64,000 bases of DNA from Microcoleus sp. bin38.metabat.b11b12b14.051 (GTDB taxonomy: Bacteria > Cyanobacteriota > Cyanobacteriia > Cyanobacteriales > Microcoleaceae), in assembly GCF_013299165.1 (NCBI RefSeq), contig NZ_JAAFKD010000007.1, forward strand, positions 124,001 through 188,000, given 5' to 3'. This document shows, piece after piece, positions 54,049 through 64,000 of this stretch. Positions within the stretch are counted from its first letter, which is position 1, and each line of letters starts with the position of its first letter. The notes beneath the pieces were generated by a model, which ran no database searches, was not told where the DNA came from, and was given only the letters and a program-made list of their open reading frames with translations. The position numbers and the translations under genes were made by a program.

Positions 54049-54595
54049 TCAGAAGGAAGAAGTCATTAGTCATCAGTCATCAGTCATCAGTAACTAATCG
54101 TAGGGTGCGTCAGGGGGAAAAGTTTTTAATTTACACTCAAGATATTCACTCCCCTGACGCACCCTACAATCACTACAATCACTACTAATCGTAGGGTGCG
54201 TCAGGGGCAAAAGTTTTTGATTTACACCCAAGATATTTACTCCCCTGACGCACCCTACAATCACTACTACAATAACTAATCGTAGGGTGCGTCAGGGGCA
54301 AAAGTTTTTGATTTACACCCAAGATATTTACTCCCCTGACGCACCCTACAATCACTACTACAATAACTAATCGTAGGGTGCGTCAGGGGCAAAAGTTTTT
54401 AATTTACACCCAAGATATTTGCTCCCCTGACGCACCCTACAATCACTATTACAATAACTAATCGTAGGGTGCGTCAGGGGCAAAAGTTTTTAATTTACAC
54501 CCAAGATATTTGCTCCCCTGACGCACCCTACAATAACTGACGCACTCTACAATCTAACAACGAATGTCTAACAACAAATGACCAATGACTAAAAA
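54049..54595. other. Spacer containing the 91-bp tandem array
   Basis: Apart from a short CATCAGTCATCAGTCATCAG tract (54066-54090) and the array at 54099-54545, the region contains only a few bases of unique sequence. It separates two convergent genes and has no reading frame. Confidence 0.7.
54099..54545. repeat. Five tandem 91-bp hairpin repeats
   Basis: Units start at 54099, 54190, 54281, 54372 and 54463 with CGTAGGGTGCGTCAGGGG and each contains the facing CCCCTGACGCACCCTACA, giving stems of about 17 bp around a loop with CAAGATATTTACT. The exact 91-bp spacing and one- to five-base differences show recent tandem amplification. It could terminate transcription from both convergent neighbours. 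Confidence 0.92.
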
Positions 54596-55012
54596 CTATC
54601 GCCGCCAATAAGGTCGGCCCTTCCAAAAAACTCCCACCGTAACTCCAATTAGTGCAGCTTCCGATAAACTTGCTAACAAAGCAGGTATGGGTAAAAATGA
54701 CTTTAACACCAAACCCAAGAGTACACACAAAACTAAAACCCACAAATTAGTCCGGTTGAGCAAAAATTGCTGCTGCCAATATTCCAAAAAGTACACTGCT
54801 AAAGCTCCCATTCCCACTGCTGTGGCGACAGGTATCAATATCCCCAGGTAGGGGCTGTAGAGAAGTGTCAGGATGTTGCGGATTACCCGCGATTGCGTGA
54901 AACCCCAGGCTAAAAATAGCTCCAGTCCAATCACGATGGAGTTGACGAGGGCGGCAATTTGCAGCATTTCTCGCCAAGGTAAAAGTTTTAAGCGGCGCAG
55001 AAAATTGCTCAT
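54596..55012 (-). CDS. Small membrane protein, four spans, unknown
   Basis: A 138-residue protein from ATG 55012. I do not recognise the family. Four hydrophobic segments are visible (IAALVNSIVIGLELFLAWGF, YLGILIPVATAVGMGALAVY, LWVLVLCVLLGLVLKSFLPI, and ASLSEAALIGVTVGVFWKG). The N-terminus is basic (NFLRRLKLLPWREM) and the C-terminus short and basic. The coordinates fit a real gene (good start, no repeat in the coding part), but function is unknown. Confidence 0.72.
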   Translation of the reverse strand: MSNFLRRLKLLPWREMLQIAALVNSIVIGLELFLAWGFTQSRVIRNILTLLYSPYLGILIPVATAVGMGALAVYFLEYWQQQFLLNRTNLWVLVLCVLLGLVLKSFLPIPALLASLSEAALIGVTVGVFWKGRPYWRR

Positions 55013-55177
55013 AATCGGCAAATTTGGTAGGTTGCTTTGATTTTATAACAGTTTTGTCCGGGCGATCGACATTCGATCGCTCTTTGTAACGTAAAATAAA
55101 GATAAATGGCAGTCTCTTGACAAATTCACCGAGAGCATCTGCCTGCTAGTTGTTGGAACCGTCAAAGGAAAAGAGTT

Positions 55178-55384
55178 ATGGTGGAGAACACTGTCGATTG
55201 TGCTGTAGCTTGCGTCAACGGCTGCGTTTTGGGCGACAAATGCCCGAAGCGGGAGTACGCAGAATCAACATCGAACTTTATTGAAAATACTTCTCTCGAC
55301 AAAATGCTAGAAATGGCAGAGGAAGCGCTGAGAAAGAAACGGAGGGAACCTCCCAAATGGGTAGTCCCTGATTTTCCCGAATAG
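55178..55384 (+). CDS. Conserved-looking small protein with four Cys, 68 aa
   Basis: The 68-residue product has Cys at positions 8, 12, 16 and 22 (DCAVACVNGCVLGDKC), a spacing suited to a metal or Fe-S site, followed by a helix SLDKMLEMAEEALRKKR and a proline/aromatic-rich end PPKWVVPDFPE. An AAAGGAAAAGAG ribosome binding tract precedes ATG 55178. I believe I have seen this type in other cyanobacteria, but I cannot name a family. Its own promoter is likely in 55022-55177. Confidence 0.75.
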   Translation: MVENTVDCAVACVNGCVLGDKCPKREYAESTSNFIENTSLDKMLEMAEEALRKKRREPPKWVVPDFPE

Positions 55385-55703
55385 AATAATCGCTCTTTGA
55401 AAACAGCATCGCCGCTTATAAAGCAATACTGTTTACTTAAGACTATTTATGCCCCGGAGATCCCCCTAAATCCCCCTTAAGAAGGGGGACTTTGAGAGAT
55501 TTCTTGTCCCCCCCTTTTTAAGGGGGGTTAGGGGGGATCTTTCTTAAGTAAATCGTATTGGCTGATAAATGGCGATGCTTTTTGTTTTTGGGAGTATCTC
55601 ATTAAATGCCGGATTTATAGGTTAATTTTTTACAGTCTTAGACGGATTTTTTCGCTCACAAACCTGCTTTTTTATCGGTTCTGGGGCGCCACAAGGGAAA
55701 TGA
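55385..55703. other. Spacer with MITE between convergent genes
   Basis: It contains the MITE at 55424-55560; the remainder (55561-55703) is unique AT-rich sequence with no gene. The genes on both sides converge here, so it must also hold their terminators. Confidence 0.6.
55424..55560. mobile_element. MITE with CAATACGG-type ends, inverted copy
   Basis: CAATACTGTTTACTTAAG and CTTAAGTAAATCGTATTG are the terminal inverted repeats; the interior CCCCTAAATCCCCCTTAAG and AAGGGGGGTTAGGGGGG matches the element at 16168-16305 read from the opposite strand. 137 bp, no coding capacity. Confidence 0.85.
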
Positions 55704-57200
55704 TTAGCGGCTTCCTATTTGGGAACCGGAGACTGCCATTTCTCGCATTTTTTGGGAAATGGGAAGTTCGATCGCAAATTCGGTTCCTTGGCCCGGTGTC
55801 GAACAACACCGCAAACTCCCGCCGTGCTTTTCTGTGACAATGTGCCAGCTAATTGACAGGCCGATTCCCGTACCTTTTCCCGCAGGCTTTGTGGTAAAAA
55901 ACGGGTCAAAAATACGATCGCACAATTCCTCGCTGATTCCCGGCCCGCTGTCATAAATTTTAATACTTGCGGTGTTGGCGTTGCTGACTTTCGTACAAAT
56001 CCGAATCCGGTGGGGCCTGGATTGAATTTCCTCGAAAGTTTTTTCACTGCTGGATTCTTCTATCGCATCGATCGCATTAGCTAAAATATTCATAAATACC
56101 TGATTGAGCTCGCCGCCGCAGCACTCTATATCTTTTAAATCGGGATCGTACTCTTTAATCACCTCAATCCCGGGACGGTTCGCCTTAAATTTCAGCCGAT
56201 TTTGCAAAATCATCAGCGTGCTGTCAATACCTTCATGAAGATTAATCGGCTGCATTTCCCGGCCTTCTTGCCGCGAAAAATACCGCAGAGACAAGATGAT
56301 ATCCCGAACGCGATCGCCACCTACCCGCATCGAGTCTAGCATTTTCAGCAAATCATCCTTGATAAATTCTAGCTCCACCGCTTCTGCTGTTGATGTTATT
56401 TCGGGTGCGGGTTTGGGATAGTGTTGCTGGTAAAGATCGAGCACCTTGAGAATATCTTCAGTATAATCGCGAACGTAATTGAGATTGCCGCAGATAAAAT
56501 TTACCGGATTGTTAATTTCGTGAGCAATCCCCGCCACCATTTGCCCCAAAGCCGACATTTTTTCGCTCTGAATTAACAGCGATTGAGCCTGCTGAAGTTC
56601 GTGCATTGACTTCTGCAAATTCTCCTGTGTTTGCTGCTTCTCCTTAACCTCTTCCTGTAACTGCTGGTTAGCTTGAAAAAGTTCCACAGTGCGCGATTCT
56701 ACTCGTTTTTCCAACTCAGCCGCCATTTCTTCCAGGTTAGTTTGAGCGAGTTGGCGATCGACAATTTCCTGCTGCATCTGGACATTTTGCTGCTGAAGTT
56801 TTTGAGTCAGCCTGCGGATGCTCAGATGCGCTTTAACGCGAGCTAAAACTTCTTCATTTTGAATCGGCTTAGTAACGTAATCAACAGCGCCCAAACTAAA
56901 TCCTTTCACCTTATCTTCTGTCTCATCCAGCGCCGTCATAAAAATCACCGGAATCTCCTTTGTCAAATCGCCAGCCTTCAAAAGCCGACAAGTTTCAAAC
57001 CCGTCAATCCCTGGCATCAGTACGTCCAACAATATCAAATCCGGCAGGGAGTATTCAGCTTTTTTGAGAGCGCTCTCCCCCGTCCGCGCCACCAACACTT
57101 TAAAGCCGGATGCTGTCAAAAAATCAAACAGCACTGCCAAATTATTCGGGTTGTCATCAACGATTAAAATAACACTCTCTTCCCAAGGTAAGATGCTCAT
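55704..57200 (-). CDS. Response regulator-histidine kinase hybrid
   Basis: A 498-residue protein with the receiver first. REC (about 10-125) has ILIVDDNPNNLAVLFDFLTA, phospho-Asp D59 in PDLILLDVLMPGIDG and the K in VDYVTKPIQNE. A coiled coil follows (about 130-215), then HisKA with the phospho-His in [19 protein letters not shown] and a HATPase with QVFMNILANAIDAIEE, KIYDSGPGISEELCDRIF and GKGTGIGLSISWHIV. It lies 7 bases downstream of the giant kinase, so the two are certainly co-transcribed, and the receiver could accept phosphate from that kinase. This is typical of cyanobacterial STK-HK followed by REC-HK pairs. Confidence 0.93.
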   Translation of the reverse strand: MSILPWEESVILIVDDNPNNLAVLFDFLTASGFKVLVARTGESALKKAEYSLPDLILLDVLMPGIDGFETCRLLKAGDLTKEIPVIFMTALDETEDKVKGFSLGAVDYVTKPIQNEEVLARVKAHLSIRRLTQKLQQQNVQMQQEIVDRQLAQTNLEEMAAELEKRVESRTVELFQANQQLQEEVKEKQQTQENLQKSMHELQQAQSLLIQSEKMSALGQMVAGIAHEINNPVNFICGNLNYVRDYTEDILKVLDLYQQHYPKPAPEITSTAEAVELEFIKDDLLKMLDSMRVGGDRVRDIILSLRYFSRQEGREMQPINLHEGIDSTLMILQNRLKFKANRPGIEVIKEYDPDLKDIECCGGELNQVFMNILANAIDAIEESSSEKTFEEIQSRPHRIRICTKVSNANTASIKIYDSGPGISEELCDRIFDPFFTTKPAGKGTGIGLSISWHIVTEKHGGSLRCCSTPGQGTEFAIELPISQKMREMAVSGSQIGSR

Positions 57201-57207
57201 ATCTTCA

Positions 57208-60200
57208 TTAATTCCTGTATTGTTCTACGAATTCTAAAATCTTTTCTTCTTCAAAATTTTTAGCTAATTGATTGAGATTGTTGGCGAAAGAGACATATCT
57301 TGCATCCATTTGGGCCAATTTTTCTGCTTGTTTTTGAATGCCTCCTAAGTCACCCATCATTGCTAATTCAAAAAGTACAGCTATTTCATCGGCCGGAGGA
57401 GGGATGATTTTTTGATCGTGAATTTGAGATTGATTCTGGGAAACTTCTGATTCAGCTCTATCTTGCAACTCCTCGTAAATCCATTCTAACTCTAAATGAA
57501 CTTGCAAGCAATTTAAAAGTTCCTCAGCGCGGATCGGCTTGGGGAGAAAAGCATTGCATCCTGCTGCTAAACTTCCCTGCTTTTCCACTTCCATAATGCT
57601 AGCAGAAGTGCCAATTGCCACCACATTTTGCAAAGGGGGCAACTTGCGAATTTGCCGCATCGCTTCAAATCCGTCCATGATGGGCATTACCAAATCAATC
57701 AAGATACAATCTGGTTGAAATTCTAGGGCTTTTTTCAAACAATCTTGACCGTCTGTCGCCTCAATTATTTCAAAACCCAACGGTTCTAGCAGGTGAATTA
57801 AAACCGAGCGATTTTCCCACATATCGTCCGCCACCAAAACTTTTTTCTTACTACCCTTAAAACCTTTGATAAATTGTGGAAAATTATTTGTATTTTTCTC
57901 AGGCTTATCTGCTGCTAGCAAATCTAATTCAAACCAGAAAATGCTACCTCTGCCTAAAGTGCTTTCTACTTTCAATTCACTGCCCATAATCTCGACTAAT
58001 TGGCGGCTGATTGCTAATCCTAAGCCTGTGCCTTCAGTATGGCGGCGGGTATTACCAACTTGTTCAAAAGGTGCAAATATCTTTGGCAATTCATCAGCAG
58101 CGATGCCAATTCCTGTATCTTCAACTTGAAACCGCATCCTCAGGTTCGTAGTAAGGACTTCAGTCCGCGTTCCATCAAGGTTCGTAGTAAGGACTTCAGT
58201 CCGCGTTCCATCTCTTACAGCATCCACTACTGAAACCTTAAAAGTAACGCCTCCCCTTTCCGTAAACTTAACAGCATTGCCGATTAAATTAATTAAAATT
58301 TGGCGCAACTTCTTTTCATCTGCCGAGATGGCATTGGGAAGAGACGAAAGATATTCGCAATTAAAAGCGATATTTTTTTGACCTGCCCGGATGCTGCAAA
58401 TGGCATTTATGCCTTGAATAAAATCTAAAAAATTAAACTCGGTAGGCACGATTTCCATTCTCCTAGCCTCAATTTTAGAAAGGTCTAAAATATCCTCGAT
58501 TAAAGCGAGTAAGTGTTCACCACAGCGGTGGATAACGCTAATTCCATTCTGCTGTTGCGAGGTTAAATTTTGGTCGCGCTTAAAGATTTGAGCGTAACCT
58601 AAAATGCCGTTGAGGGGCGTTCGCAATTCGTGGCTCATGTTAGCTAAAAATTCGCTTTTGGCGCGGCTGGCATCTCGGGCGATGGCTTCGGCTTTTTGGC
58701 GTTCTTTAATTTCTTCGGAAAGCAGCGAGTTTTTTTCGTATAATTCTTGGGTACGTTCTTTAACTTTTGCTTCTAGGGTAAAGTTGTATTCTGCGAGTTG
58801 TTTGTTGGCAGTTTCTAAGTTTGTGTAAAGGCGGGCATTTTCTAGGGCGATCGCAGCTTGGGAAGAAAGCAGCTTCAATACTTCCAACCGATCGCCTGTA
58901 AAGGCGCCGGCGACCAAATTATTTTCTAGATAAAGGATGGCGGTTAATTTGCCTTGATAGACGATCGGCGCGCACAACACCGATTTGGGCTGAAATTCGG
59001 CGATGTAGGGGTCAGCGTTGAAAATTGCCTCGCTGCGGGCATCGTGGAGGACAATATCTTCGAGAGTGCGATCGACAAAATTGATTAGCGATCGCGGATA
59101 CGCACCATCCAAGCCCGCGCCCGAGAGCACCCGCACATCCCCGCCAACCTCTCCCGCAGCTTCAATGACAAATTCACCATTTTTCGACGCGATCAAACAC
59201 CCAGTTTGAGCCCCGGCATTTTCCAGCAAAATCCGCATCAATTTGTCCAGCAAAGCATCGAGGACAATTTCGCCGGAGATAGCCTGAGATGCTTTCATCA
59301 CAGTATCGAAATCCAAAGCTTTGTGACTGTCAGTCAGGGTTGAAGAAGTTAAAGTCACAGTTGGGCGATCGTTAATTGTGAGACTATCACTTTCCGGCAT
59401 CCGTGCAATTAACTGCGGATAGCGTTCCTCCAAATCAGCAACCTTAGCATTCGCACCCCAGCGGATATAACCGTAGTAAGCATCCGTCATGTAAACCTTA
59501 GCCACCTTCTCCCGGCCCGCCAACAGGTAAAATTCAGCAGCTAATTCATTGGCTAAAGCCTCTTCCTGAATGTATCCCTGTTCGCGGGAATGTTGAATTG
59601 CGCGATCGTAATAATCGATCGCCCGGTCTTTTTCTCCCAACACCCGCGCTTTTTCAGCCTCAACTAACTCATATTTGTGCTGGTAATTCATCGGTGCGTG
59701 GTGCACCCATTTCTGCATTTTTTCCTGATTCGCTGCTACCTGCATCAAGTATTTTTCTTGTGTTTCGCTGTCAGCAGTTGGATACACAGCCAGAAGTGCC
59801 AGCGAATAGTAAAAATTGTGCGTACCAATCATCATGAAGCCAATTGCTGCTGAAGCATATTCGGTCGCTAAAGATGCGTCAGCAACTGCTTTTTTGGGCT
59901 GTTTAAATACGTAATTAAGCACTAATTTAGCCAGATAAACATTAAACAGTGACATATAATTGTTAGCTTGTTGCAGCCGAGGCAACATTTCTGCTTCATT
60001 AAATTTTTCACCTATTAATTGAGATTGGTTTGCGGCTCTCCCTCGCAAGTTTAAAATAATTTGCCCCCAGATGCCCAGCAATTCCATCGAAAGTTCTTGT
60101 TTGAGATTTTGTACTAAAGTAAAGTATTGTACTTGTTTTTGTTCGACAATATCTAGTTGTTCTCCAATCAAAAAAGGGCAAGAGCAACTGTTTAAAGCAG

Positions 60201-63200
60201 CATAACTACTAAATTCTAAATCTCCCGTTTCCAGACCGCTTTGAACGCTCTCTATTAAGGGGGCAATTGTCTCTTTAGCGTGTTCTTTCCAGTGGCGCAC
60301 AAAAGTGTTGAACAGGTGGTAAACTTTGCATTTAAATTGTTTGGCATTGAATTGCTCTAACAGCTTCAGAGCTAACTGTCCAGAATGATATCCAGCGTCG
60401 ATCTCTCCTAATGCTCCAGCCAGCAGCAAGCCATACCAAATATAGGCGATCGCCCCAAGCGCTGAATGACCTCGTTTAATAGAAAAATCCACCATTGTGA
60501 AGATAACCCGCGACAAGAGTTCTGGTTTGGCCACAAAAACAGGAGAAACAACAGCCGAAAGTATCCGCATTGCGGCCAACTCATAGCCATCAGTCATTAG
60601 CGGAACGTTTTCTAGTTCCTCAAGCTGAGGTAACTTAATTGCAGTCAAGCCCTCTGGGGGGATTTCCGACAATGTAAATCCCAAAATTTCTAAAGCTTTT
60701 AAACCAGTATCGATGGCTTCAAGCATCTGGTTTTGAGACAAATAAGACTGGATTTGCAGTTCGTAAACCTTAACTTTGTCGAGCAGGTTTGTAGCTTGTT
60801 GCAACACGATATCCGCTAATTCTTGCGATCGCGCAAAGTTAGTATTGAGATATTCCGCCTCCGCCGCTTCTACATAAAGATTCAGCGTCAAGTCATAATC
60901 AGTCTGCCAACTTGAGCTGATACTTAGGGGCAGGGCTGTTTCATTCTCTTGTAGGGGCAATCCCCCCGTGGTTGCCCCCATACTTGAAACGACGAACAAA
61001 TCGTTGGTGGAGGGGGTAGGCCCGCACCATCCACTACCCCTACAAAACCCTCGTTTTTCCGAATTAATCAGTTCCAAACCGACATTCAGATATCTGACAG
61101 CAGCTTCGTAAGCACTGGATGCTTTAGCTTTTTTTCCAGCGATGAGATTTAGTTTGGCTAGTTCGTCTTTGGCGGCTTTTTCTACGAGGAATTCAACACC
61201 GAAATTCAGTTGATTGACAATATCAAAGACATTTTCTTCAATCTCAGAGGCGGGAGTATTGTTGAGCAGCAGTTGACCGATTTTCAGATGTGTTGCTTGC
61301 TTGTCGCCATCGGGAATCAAAGAATAAGCCGCTTGCTGCACTCTATCGTGCAAAAACTTGTAATCAACCCGCACATCTTGCAGCCCCGACAGCCCCGTTT
61401 CTGAACCTTCAAAAACCAGCGGAATTTTGTAATCGTTGCTCAGTGGCAAAACTAGACCTGCCTGAAGAGTATCCCAGAGAGCTAATGCTGTTTCCTTCTG
61501 AGATTTTTCGCTGACAATTGCCAGCACTTCTAAATTAAACTGGTTGCCAATACAAGCCGCTAATTGTAATGCTGACTGCGCCATTACGGGCAATTTCCGA
61601 ATATTGCGAGCGATTAACTCTACGACATTGCAGTCGGTAATGCCTATCGCTTGGATGTGTCCGAGATCCCACTGCCACGCACCCGATGGAAAATCGTAAA
61701 CTAACAGATTTTCTTGATAAAGAGTTCTCAGCAACTGAGTCAAAAAGAAGGGATTGCCTTGGGTTTTGTTGAAAAGTAGCTCTGCTAAAAGTTTAATATT
61801 TTCCGATATTCCGCTTTTTAAAGTTTCCGAAATTAATTGCTCTACATGACTCAATTCTAAGGGAGCGAGAACAATATTGCTGATTCTTTCTGGCATTCTT
61901 GCCCCCGATTTTTGGATGTTTTCGATGGTTTGAATCAGCGGATGGGTGGCGCTGACTTCGTTATCTCGATAGGCTCCAATTAGCAGCAAATATTTGCTTT
62001 CTAAATCCGTCACTAGCAGTTCAATTAATTTCAGCGATGCGGAATCTGCCCACTGCAAATCGTCGAGAAAAACTACTAGCGGGTGTTCGCGGGCAGTAAA
62101 CACGCTAATGAATTGTTTAAACACCCGATTAAATCGGTTTTGCGATTCTGTCGGCCCCAATTGCGGGACTTCCGGCTGTTCTCCGATAATCAGTTCGACT
62201 TCGGGAATCACGTCTGTGATAACTTTGCCGTTGCTTCCCAAAGCGGCTAGCAATTTTTGTTTCCAAGTTCCGATAGATGCTGCACTTTCTGTGAGCAACT
62301 GCCGAATTAATGACTGGAATGCTTGAATCACGGAAGCGTAGGGAATATTGCGTTTGAATTGGTCAAATTTGCCACCAATAAAATAGCCACGCTGCCGAAT
62401 TATGGGTTTTTGAACTTCGTTTACTAAGCAGGATTTGCCGATGCCGGAGTAACCGGAAACCAGGATTAATTCTACCCCCCCTGCCCCCCTTGTTAAGGGG
62501 GGTGAAGAAACCTCAATAAGCCCCCCCTTAACAAGGGGGGGTTGGGGGGGTTCTACACCGCTAACTCGGTTAAAGGCGGGCGTAGGTGAAGAAATTTCCA
62601 GAAGCCCCCCCTTAACAAGGGGGGGTTGGGGGGGTTCTACACCGCTAACTCGGTTAAAGGCGGGCGTAGGTGAAGAAATTTCCAGAAGCCCTCCCTTAAC
62701 AAGGGGGGGTTGGGGGGGTTCGACACCGCTAACTCGGTTAAAGGCTGCCAACAAAGTGGCGACTTCGGCTTCTCTACCGTAGAGTTTTTGGGGGATGAGG
62801 AGTTGACCGGCTTGATCGGCATTTCCGGCCGTAAAATCAGATATATTGCCACTAGCTTGGAGTTTGGCGAGACAAGTTTCGAGGTCAAACCTCAGCCCGT
62901 CGGCGCTTTGATACCTATCTTCCGCCGTCTTCGCCAACAGCTTCATCACGATGTCAGAGATGGCTTCGGGAATTTCCGGCTGCAAACTGTGTGGCGTGGG
63001 TGCGATTTTAGCGATATGACAGTGAACTAATTCTAAAGGGTCGATCGCGCTAAATGGCAATTCACCAGTCAGCATCTCGTAAAAAGTGACACCAAGCGAA
63101 TAAAAATCGCTGCGATAGTCGATCGCCCGATTCATTCTACCAGTTTGTTCCGGCGAAATATAAGCTAACGTGCCTTCGAGCAAATTGGGATAGCTAGAAG

Positions 63201-63681
63201 TTGCGTTTTCTCGAACCAAGCGCGACGAGATGCTGAAGTCAGTAATTTTAACCTGATAGGTTTCAGGATGAATGATGATATTGTGCGGTTTAATATCTTT
63301 GTGAATTATTTGGTTTTGATGGATTTTACCCAAACTTTCAGCTAGTTGGATCGCTATCTTGAGAATTTGGATTAAGTTGAGTCTGGTCGCCTTTAAAAAA
63401 ATCGATAAAGCCAAGCCTCCAAAGTCTTCGACTGTCAGCGCCACACCATTTTGATTGTTTTCTAGGCGGTAACAATTGACAATATCTTCAATATTTTTGA
63501 GATTTTTTCTGATTTTATATTCGTGTCTCAAACGGGTAATTTCTTCGAGAGTTGGATACTCGCTTTTCAGGGTTTTGACGATGACTGGCAAATTGTGTTT
63601 TTGCCATATTCCCCGATAAATCACGGTATTGACACCAGAGTAAATTTGTTCGGTGATTTGATAGCCTTTTAGCGAAATCAT
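57208..63681 (-). CDS. Ser/Thr kinase-AAA-GAF-histidine kinase-REC giant signalling protein
   Basis: A 2157-residue protein. Kinase domain (1-265): [28 protein letters not shown] and [16 protein letters not shown]; the usual DFG is DFS (ITDFSISSR). An AAA/NACHT-type ATPase starts with [17 protein letters not shown] (about 410) and has [22 protein letters not shown]-like helices fill about 800-1450. GAF (about 1465-1620) has [20 protein letters not shown], then His[22 protein letters not shown] (about 1680), HATPase and a C-terminal REC with [14 protein letters not shown]. This is the HstK/Pkn-type architecture of filamentous cyanobacteria. Three repeat-derived inserts (residues about 312-400, 877-912 and 1824-1848) keep the frame. 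Probably soluble. Starts at ATG 63681. Confidence 0.93.
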   Translation of the reverse strand: MISLKGYQITEQIYSGVNTVIYRGIWQKHNLPVIVKTLKSEYPTLEEITRLRHEYKIRKNLKNIEDIVNCYRLENNQNGVALTVEDFGGLALSIFLKATRLNLIQILKIAIQLAESLGKIHQNQIIHKDIKPHNIIIHPETYQVKITDFSISSRLVRENATSSYPNLLEGTLAYISPEQTGRMNRAIDYRSDFYSLGVTFYEMLTGELPFSAIDPLELVHCHIAKIAPTPHSLQPEIPEAISDIVMKLLAKTAEDRYQSADGLRFDLETCLAKLQASGNISDFTAGNADQAGQLLIPQKLYGREAEVATLLAAFNRVSGVEPPQPPLVKGGLLEISSPTPAFNRVSGVEPPQPPLVKGGLLEISSPTPAFNRVSGVEPPQPPLVKGGLIEVSSPPLTRGAGGVELILVSGYSGIGKSCLVNEVQKPIIRQRGYFIGGKFDQFKRNIPYASVIQAFQSLIRQLLTESAASIGTWKQKLLAALGSNGKVITDVIPEVELIIGEQPEVPQLGPTESQNRFNRVFKQFISVFTAREHPLVVFLDDLQWADSASLKLIELLVTDLESKYLLLIGAYRDNEVSATHPLIQTIENIQKSGARMPERISNIVLAPLELSHVEQLISETLKSGISENIKLLAELLFNKTQGNPFFLTQLLRTLYQENLLVYDFPSGAWQWDLGHIQAIGITDCNVVELIARNIRKLPVMAQSALQLAACIGNQFNLEVLAIVSEKSQKETALALWDTLQAGLVLPLSNDYKIPLVFEGSETGLSGLQDVRVDYKFLHDRVQQAAYSLIPDGDKQATHLKIGQLLLNNTPASEIEENVFDIVNQLNFGVEFLVEKAAKDELAKLNLIAGKKAKASSAYEAAVRYLNVGLELINSEKRGFCRGSGWCGPTPSTNDLFVVSSMGATTGGLPLQENETALPLSISSSWQTDYDLTLNLYVEAAEAEYLNTNFARSQELADIVLQQATNLLDKVKVYELQIQSYLSQNQMLEAIDTGLKALEILGFTLSEIPPEGLTAIKLPQLEELENVPLMTDGYELAAMRILSAVVSPVFVAKPELLSRVIFTMVDFSIKRGHSALGAIAYIWYGLLLAGALGEIDAGYHSGQLALKLLEQFNAKQFKCKVYHLFNTFVRHWKEHAKETIAPLIESVQSGLETGDLEFSSYAALNSCSCPFLIGEQLDIVEQKQVQYFTLVQNLKQELSMELLGIWGQIILNLRGRAANQSQLIGEKFNEAEMLPRLQQANNYMSLFNVYLAKLVLNYVFKQPKKAVADASLATEYASAAIGFMMIGTHNFYYSLALLAVYPTADSETQEKYLMQVAANQEKMQKWVHHAPMNYQHKYELVEAEKARVLGEKDRAIDYYDRAIQHSREQGYIQEEALANELAAEFYLLAGREKVAKVYMTDAYYGYIRWGANAKVADLEERYPQLIARMPESDSLTINDRPTVTLTSSTLTDSHKALDFDTVMKASQAISGEIVLDALLDKLMRILLENAGAQTGCLIASKNGEFVIEAAGEVGGDVRVLSGAGLDGAYPRSLINFVDRTLEDIVLHDARSEAIFNADPYIAEFQPKSVLCAPIVYQGKLTAILYLENNLVAGAFTGDRLEVLKLLSSQAAIALENARLYTNLETANKQLAEYNFTLEAKVKERTQELYEKNSLLSEEIKERQKAEAIARDASRAKSEFLANMSHELRTPLNGILGYAQIFKRDQNLTSQQQNGISVIHRCGEHLLALIEDILDLSKIEARRMEIVPTEFNFLDFIQGINAICSIRAGQKNIAFNCEYLSSLPNAISADEKKLRQILINLIGNAVKFTERGGVTFKVSVVDAVRDGTRTEVLTTNLDGTRTEVLTTNLRMRFQVEDTGIGIAADELPKIFAPFEQVGNTRRHTEGTGLGLAISRQLVEIMGSELKVESTLGRGSIFWFELDLLAADKPEKNTNNFPQFIKGFKGSKKKVLVADDMWENRSVLIHLLEPLGFEIIEATDGQDCLKKALEFQPDCILIDLVMPIMDGFEAMRQIRKLPPLQNVVAIGTSASIMEVEKQGSLAAGCNAFLPKPIRAEELLNCLQVHLELEWIYEELQDRAESEVSQNQSQIHDQKIIPPPADEIAVLFELAMMGDLGGIQKQAEKLAQMDARYVSFANNLNQLAKNFEEEKILEFVEQYRN
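58137..58212. repeat. Two 36-bp REP units in frame inside the histidine kinase domain
   Basis: GGTTCGTAGTAAGGACTTCA with GTCCGCGTTCCATC is present twice, 36 bp apart, and is translated as two copies of [12 protein letters not shown] between VVDAVR and [10 protein letters not shown] in the HATPase domain. The sequence is the same palindrome as in the RAYT-linked array. Confidence 0.9.
60940..61055. repeat. GTAGGGGCAATCCCCC-type palindrome in frame inside the kinase
   Basis: TGTAGGGGCAATCCCCCCGT, GGTTGCCCCCA and a closing CTACCCCTACAAAACCC form a roughly palindromic insert. It is translated as [20 protein letters not shown] and [15 protein letters not shown] between LINSEK and LPLSISSSW, a segment unlike the helical surroundings. 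Confidence 0.75.
62478..62745. repeat. Three 84-bp in-frame repeats before the ATPase P-loop
   Basis: CCCCCCTTAACAAGGGGGGG and its continuation recur three times with 84-bp spacing. They are translated as three copies of [19 protein letters not shown] plus LLEISSPTP. Only one AFNRV would be expected before the ATPase strand [10 protein letters not shown], so the repeat duplicated a piece of the coding sequence together with the palindrome. Confidence 0.9.
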
Positions 63682-64000
63682 AGTTTAATAAATTTAAATT
63701 CAAAGGGTTTGCAGCCAATTTGCAGGAGTTGTGCTGTGGGCGGGAGTCGATCGCCTCTGTTAGACGGGTGATGGGCGCGGGCGATCGGCAAAACTCGTGA
63801 GATATAATCAACCTTAGTGCAAGTCTCACAGCTTTGTCATTAGCTATTTAGCTTAATATTTAAGTCGATCGTAATTACGTATTATTACGTATAATTAATG
63901 TGCTATATTTAACTTAAAAAGACTCGGCGGTTGAAACCGCGTCTACACAAACAAAACCCGCCTCCGCGGGTTGAATAACCGGCGGTTGAAACCGCCGTTA
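63682..64000. other. Right-edge upstream region with partial palindromic element
   Basis: The first 200 bases upstream of the giant kinase should contain its promoter; HIP1-like CGATCGCC sites and a TTACGTATTATTACGTATAA repeat (about 63875-63895) are visible. From 63925 the region has GGCGGTTGAAACCGCGTC and runs into the right edge inside one of the GGCGGTTGAAACCGC elements. Confidence 0.55.

Overview
The window looks like chromosome of a filamentous, non-heterocystous cyanobacterium of the Microcoleus/Oscillatoria/Phormidium type. The evidence is chlL and chlN with a DUF5331-type gene between them, cyanobacterial-type families (CGLD27/DUF1230, DUF3318, CBS-histidine kinases, a Ser/Thr kinase fused to a histidine kinase), many HIP1-like GCGATCGC sites, and a very heavy load of short palindromic repeats and MITE-like elements. 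The genus is inference; no rRNA or tRNA gene was seen.

Layout. 1-2431 (minus): yqeK, rsfS, CGLD27 and an asparaginase cut by the left edge. 2600-4816 (plus): an NhaC-type antiporter and a DMT exporter. 5472-16122: a cell-surface polysaccharide region with a GT4 glycosyltransferase, an RsbW-type anti-sigma kinase, a STAS-sugar transferase fusion, a DUF3318 protein, a DUF2079 membrane protein, two polysaccharide deacetylases, a GT2 glycosyltransferase and an HGSNAT/DUF5009-type membrane acyltransferase. 16248-21902: an AT-rich accessory stretch with a broken retropepsin gene, an unknown membrane protein, a candidate graspetide (ATP-grasp RiPP) synthetase with an 80-residue candidate precursor, a divergent NB-ARC STAND ATPase and an orphan HicB-like protein. 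22217-26528 (minus): chlL, DUF5331 gene, chlN for dark chlorophyll synthesis. 27660-32678: a four-CBS histidine kinase and a PhoD-like phosphatase. 32679-38282: repeat-rich DNA, a TPR remnant, and a NACHT ATPase overlapping a 14-blade WD40 gene. 38537-41140: purQ, purS, a Fur-family regulator and an nfeD remnant. 41468-48074: a PP2C phosphatase and a potBCDA polyamine transporter. 48155-52270: a ZorA/ZorB-like proton-motor pair split by a RAYT transposase and its tandem REP array. 52537-55384: a carotene-desaturase-like oxidoreductase, a small membrane protein and a small four-Cys protein. 55704-63681: a 2157-residue Ser/Thr kinase-histidine kinase hybrid followed by a REC-histidine kinase.

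The strongest candidates for something undescribed are the graspetide locus (18182-19734), whose precursor has a microviridin-like PF...F.E leader motif and an unfamiliar Thr/Ser/Asp/Glu-rich core, and the ZorAB-like pair without any zorC, zorD or zorE nearby. A second theme is repeat traffic: at least six families of short palindromes occur between genes, form tandem arrays, truncate genes (retropepsin, nfeD, TPR) and in three places sit in frame inside the giant kinase. All functional calls rest on reading translated sequence by eye; no database search was run.
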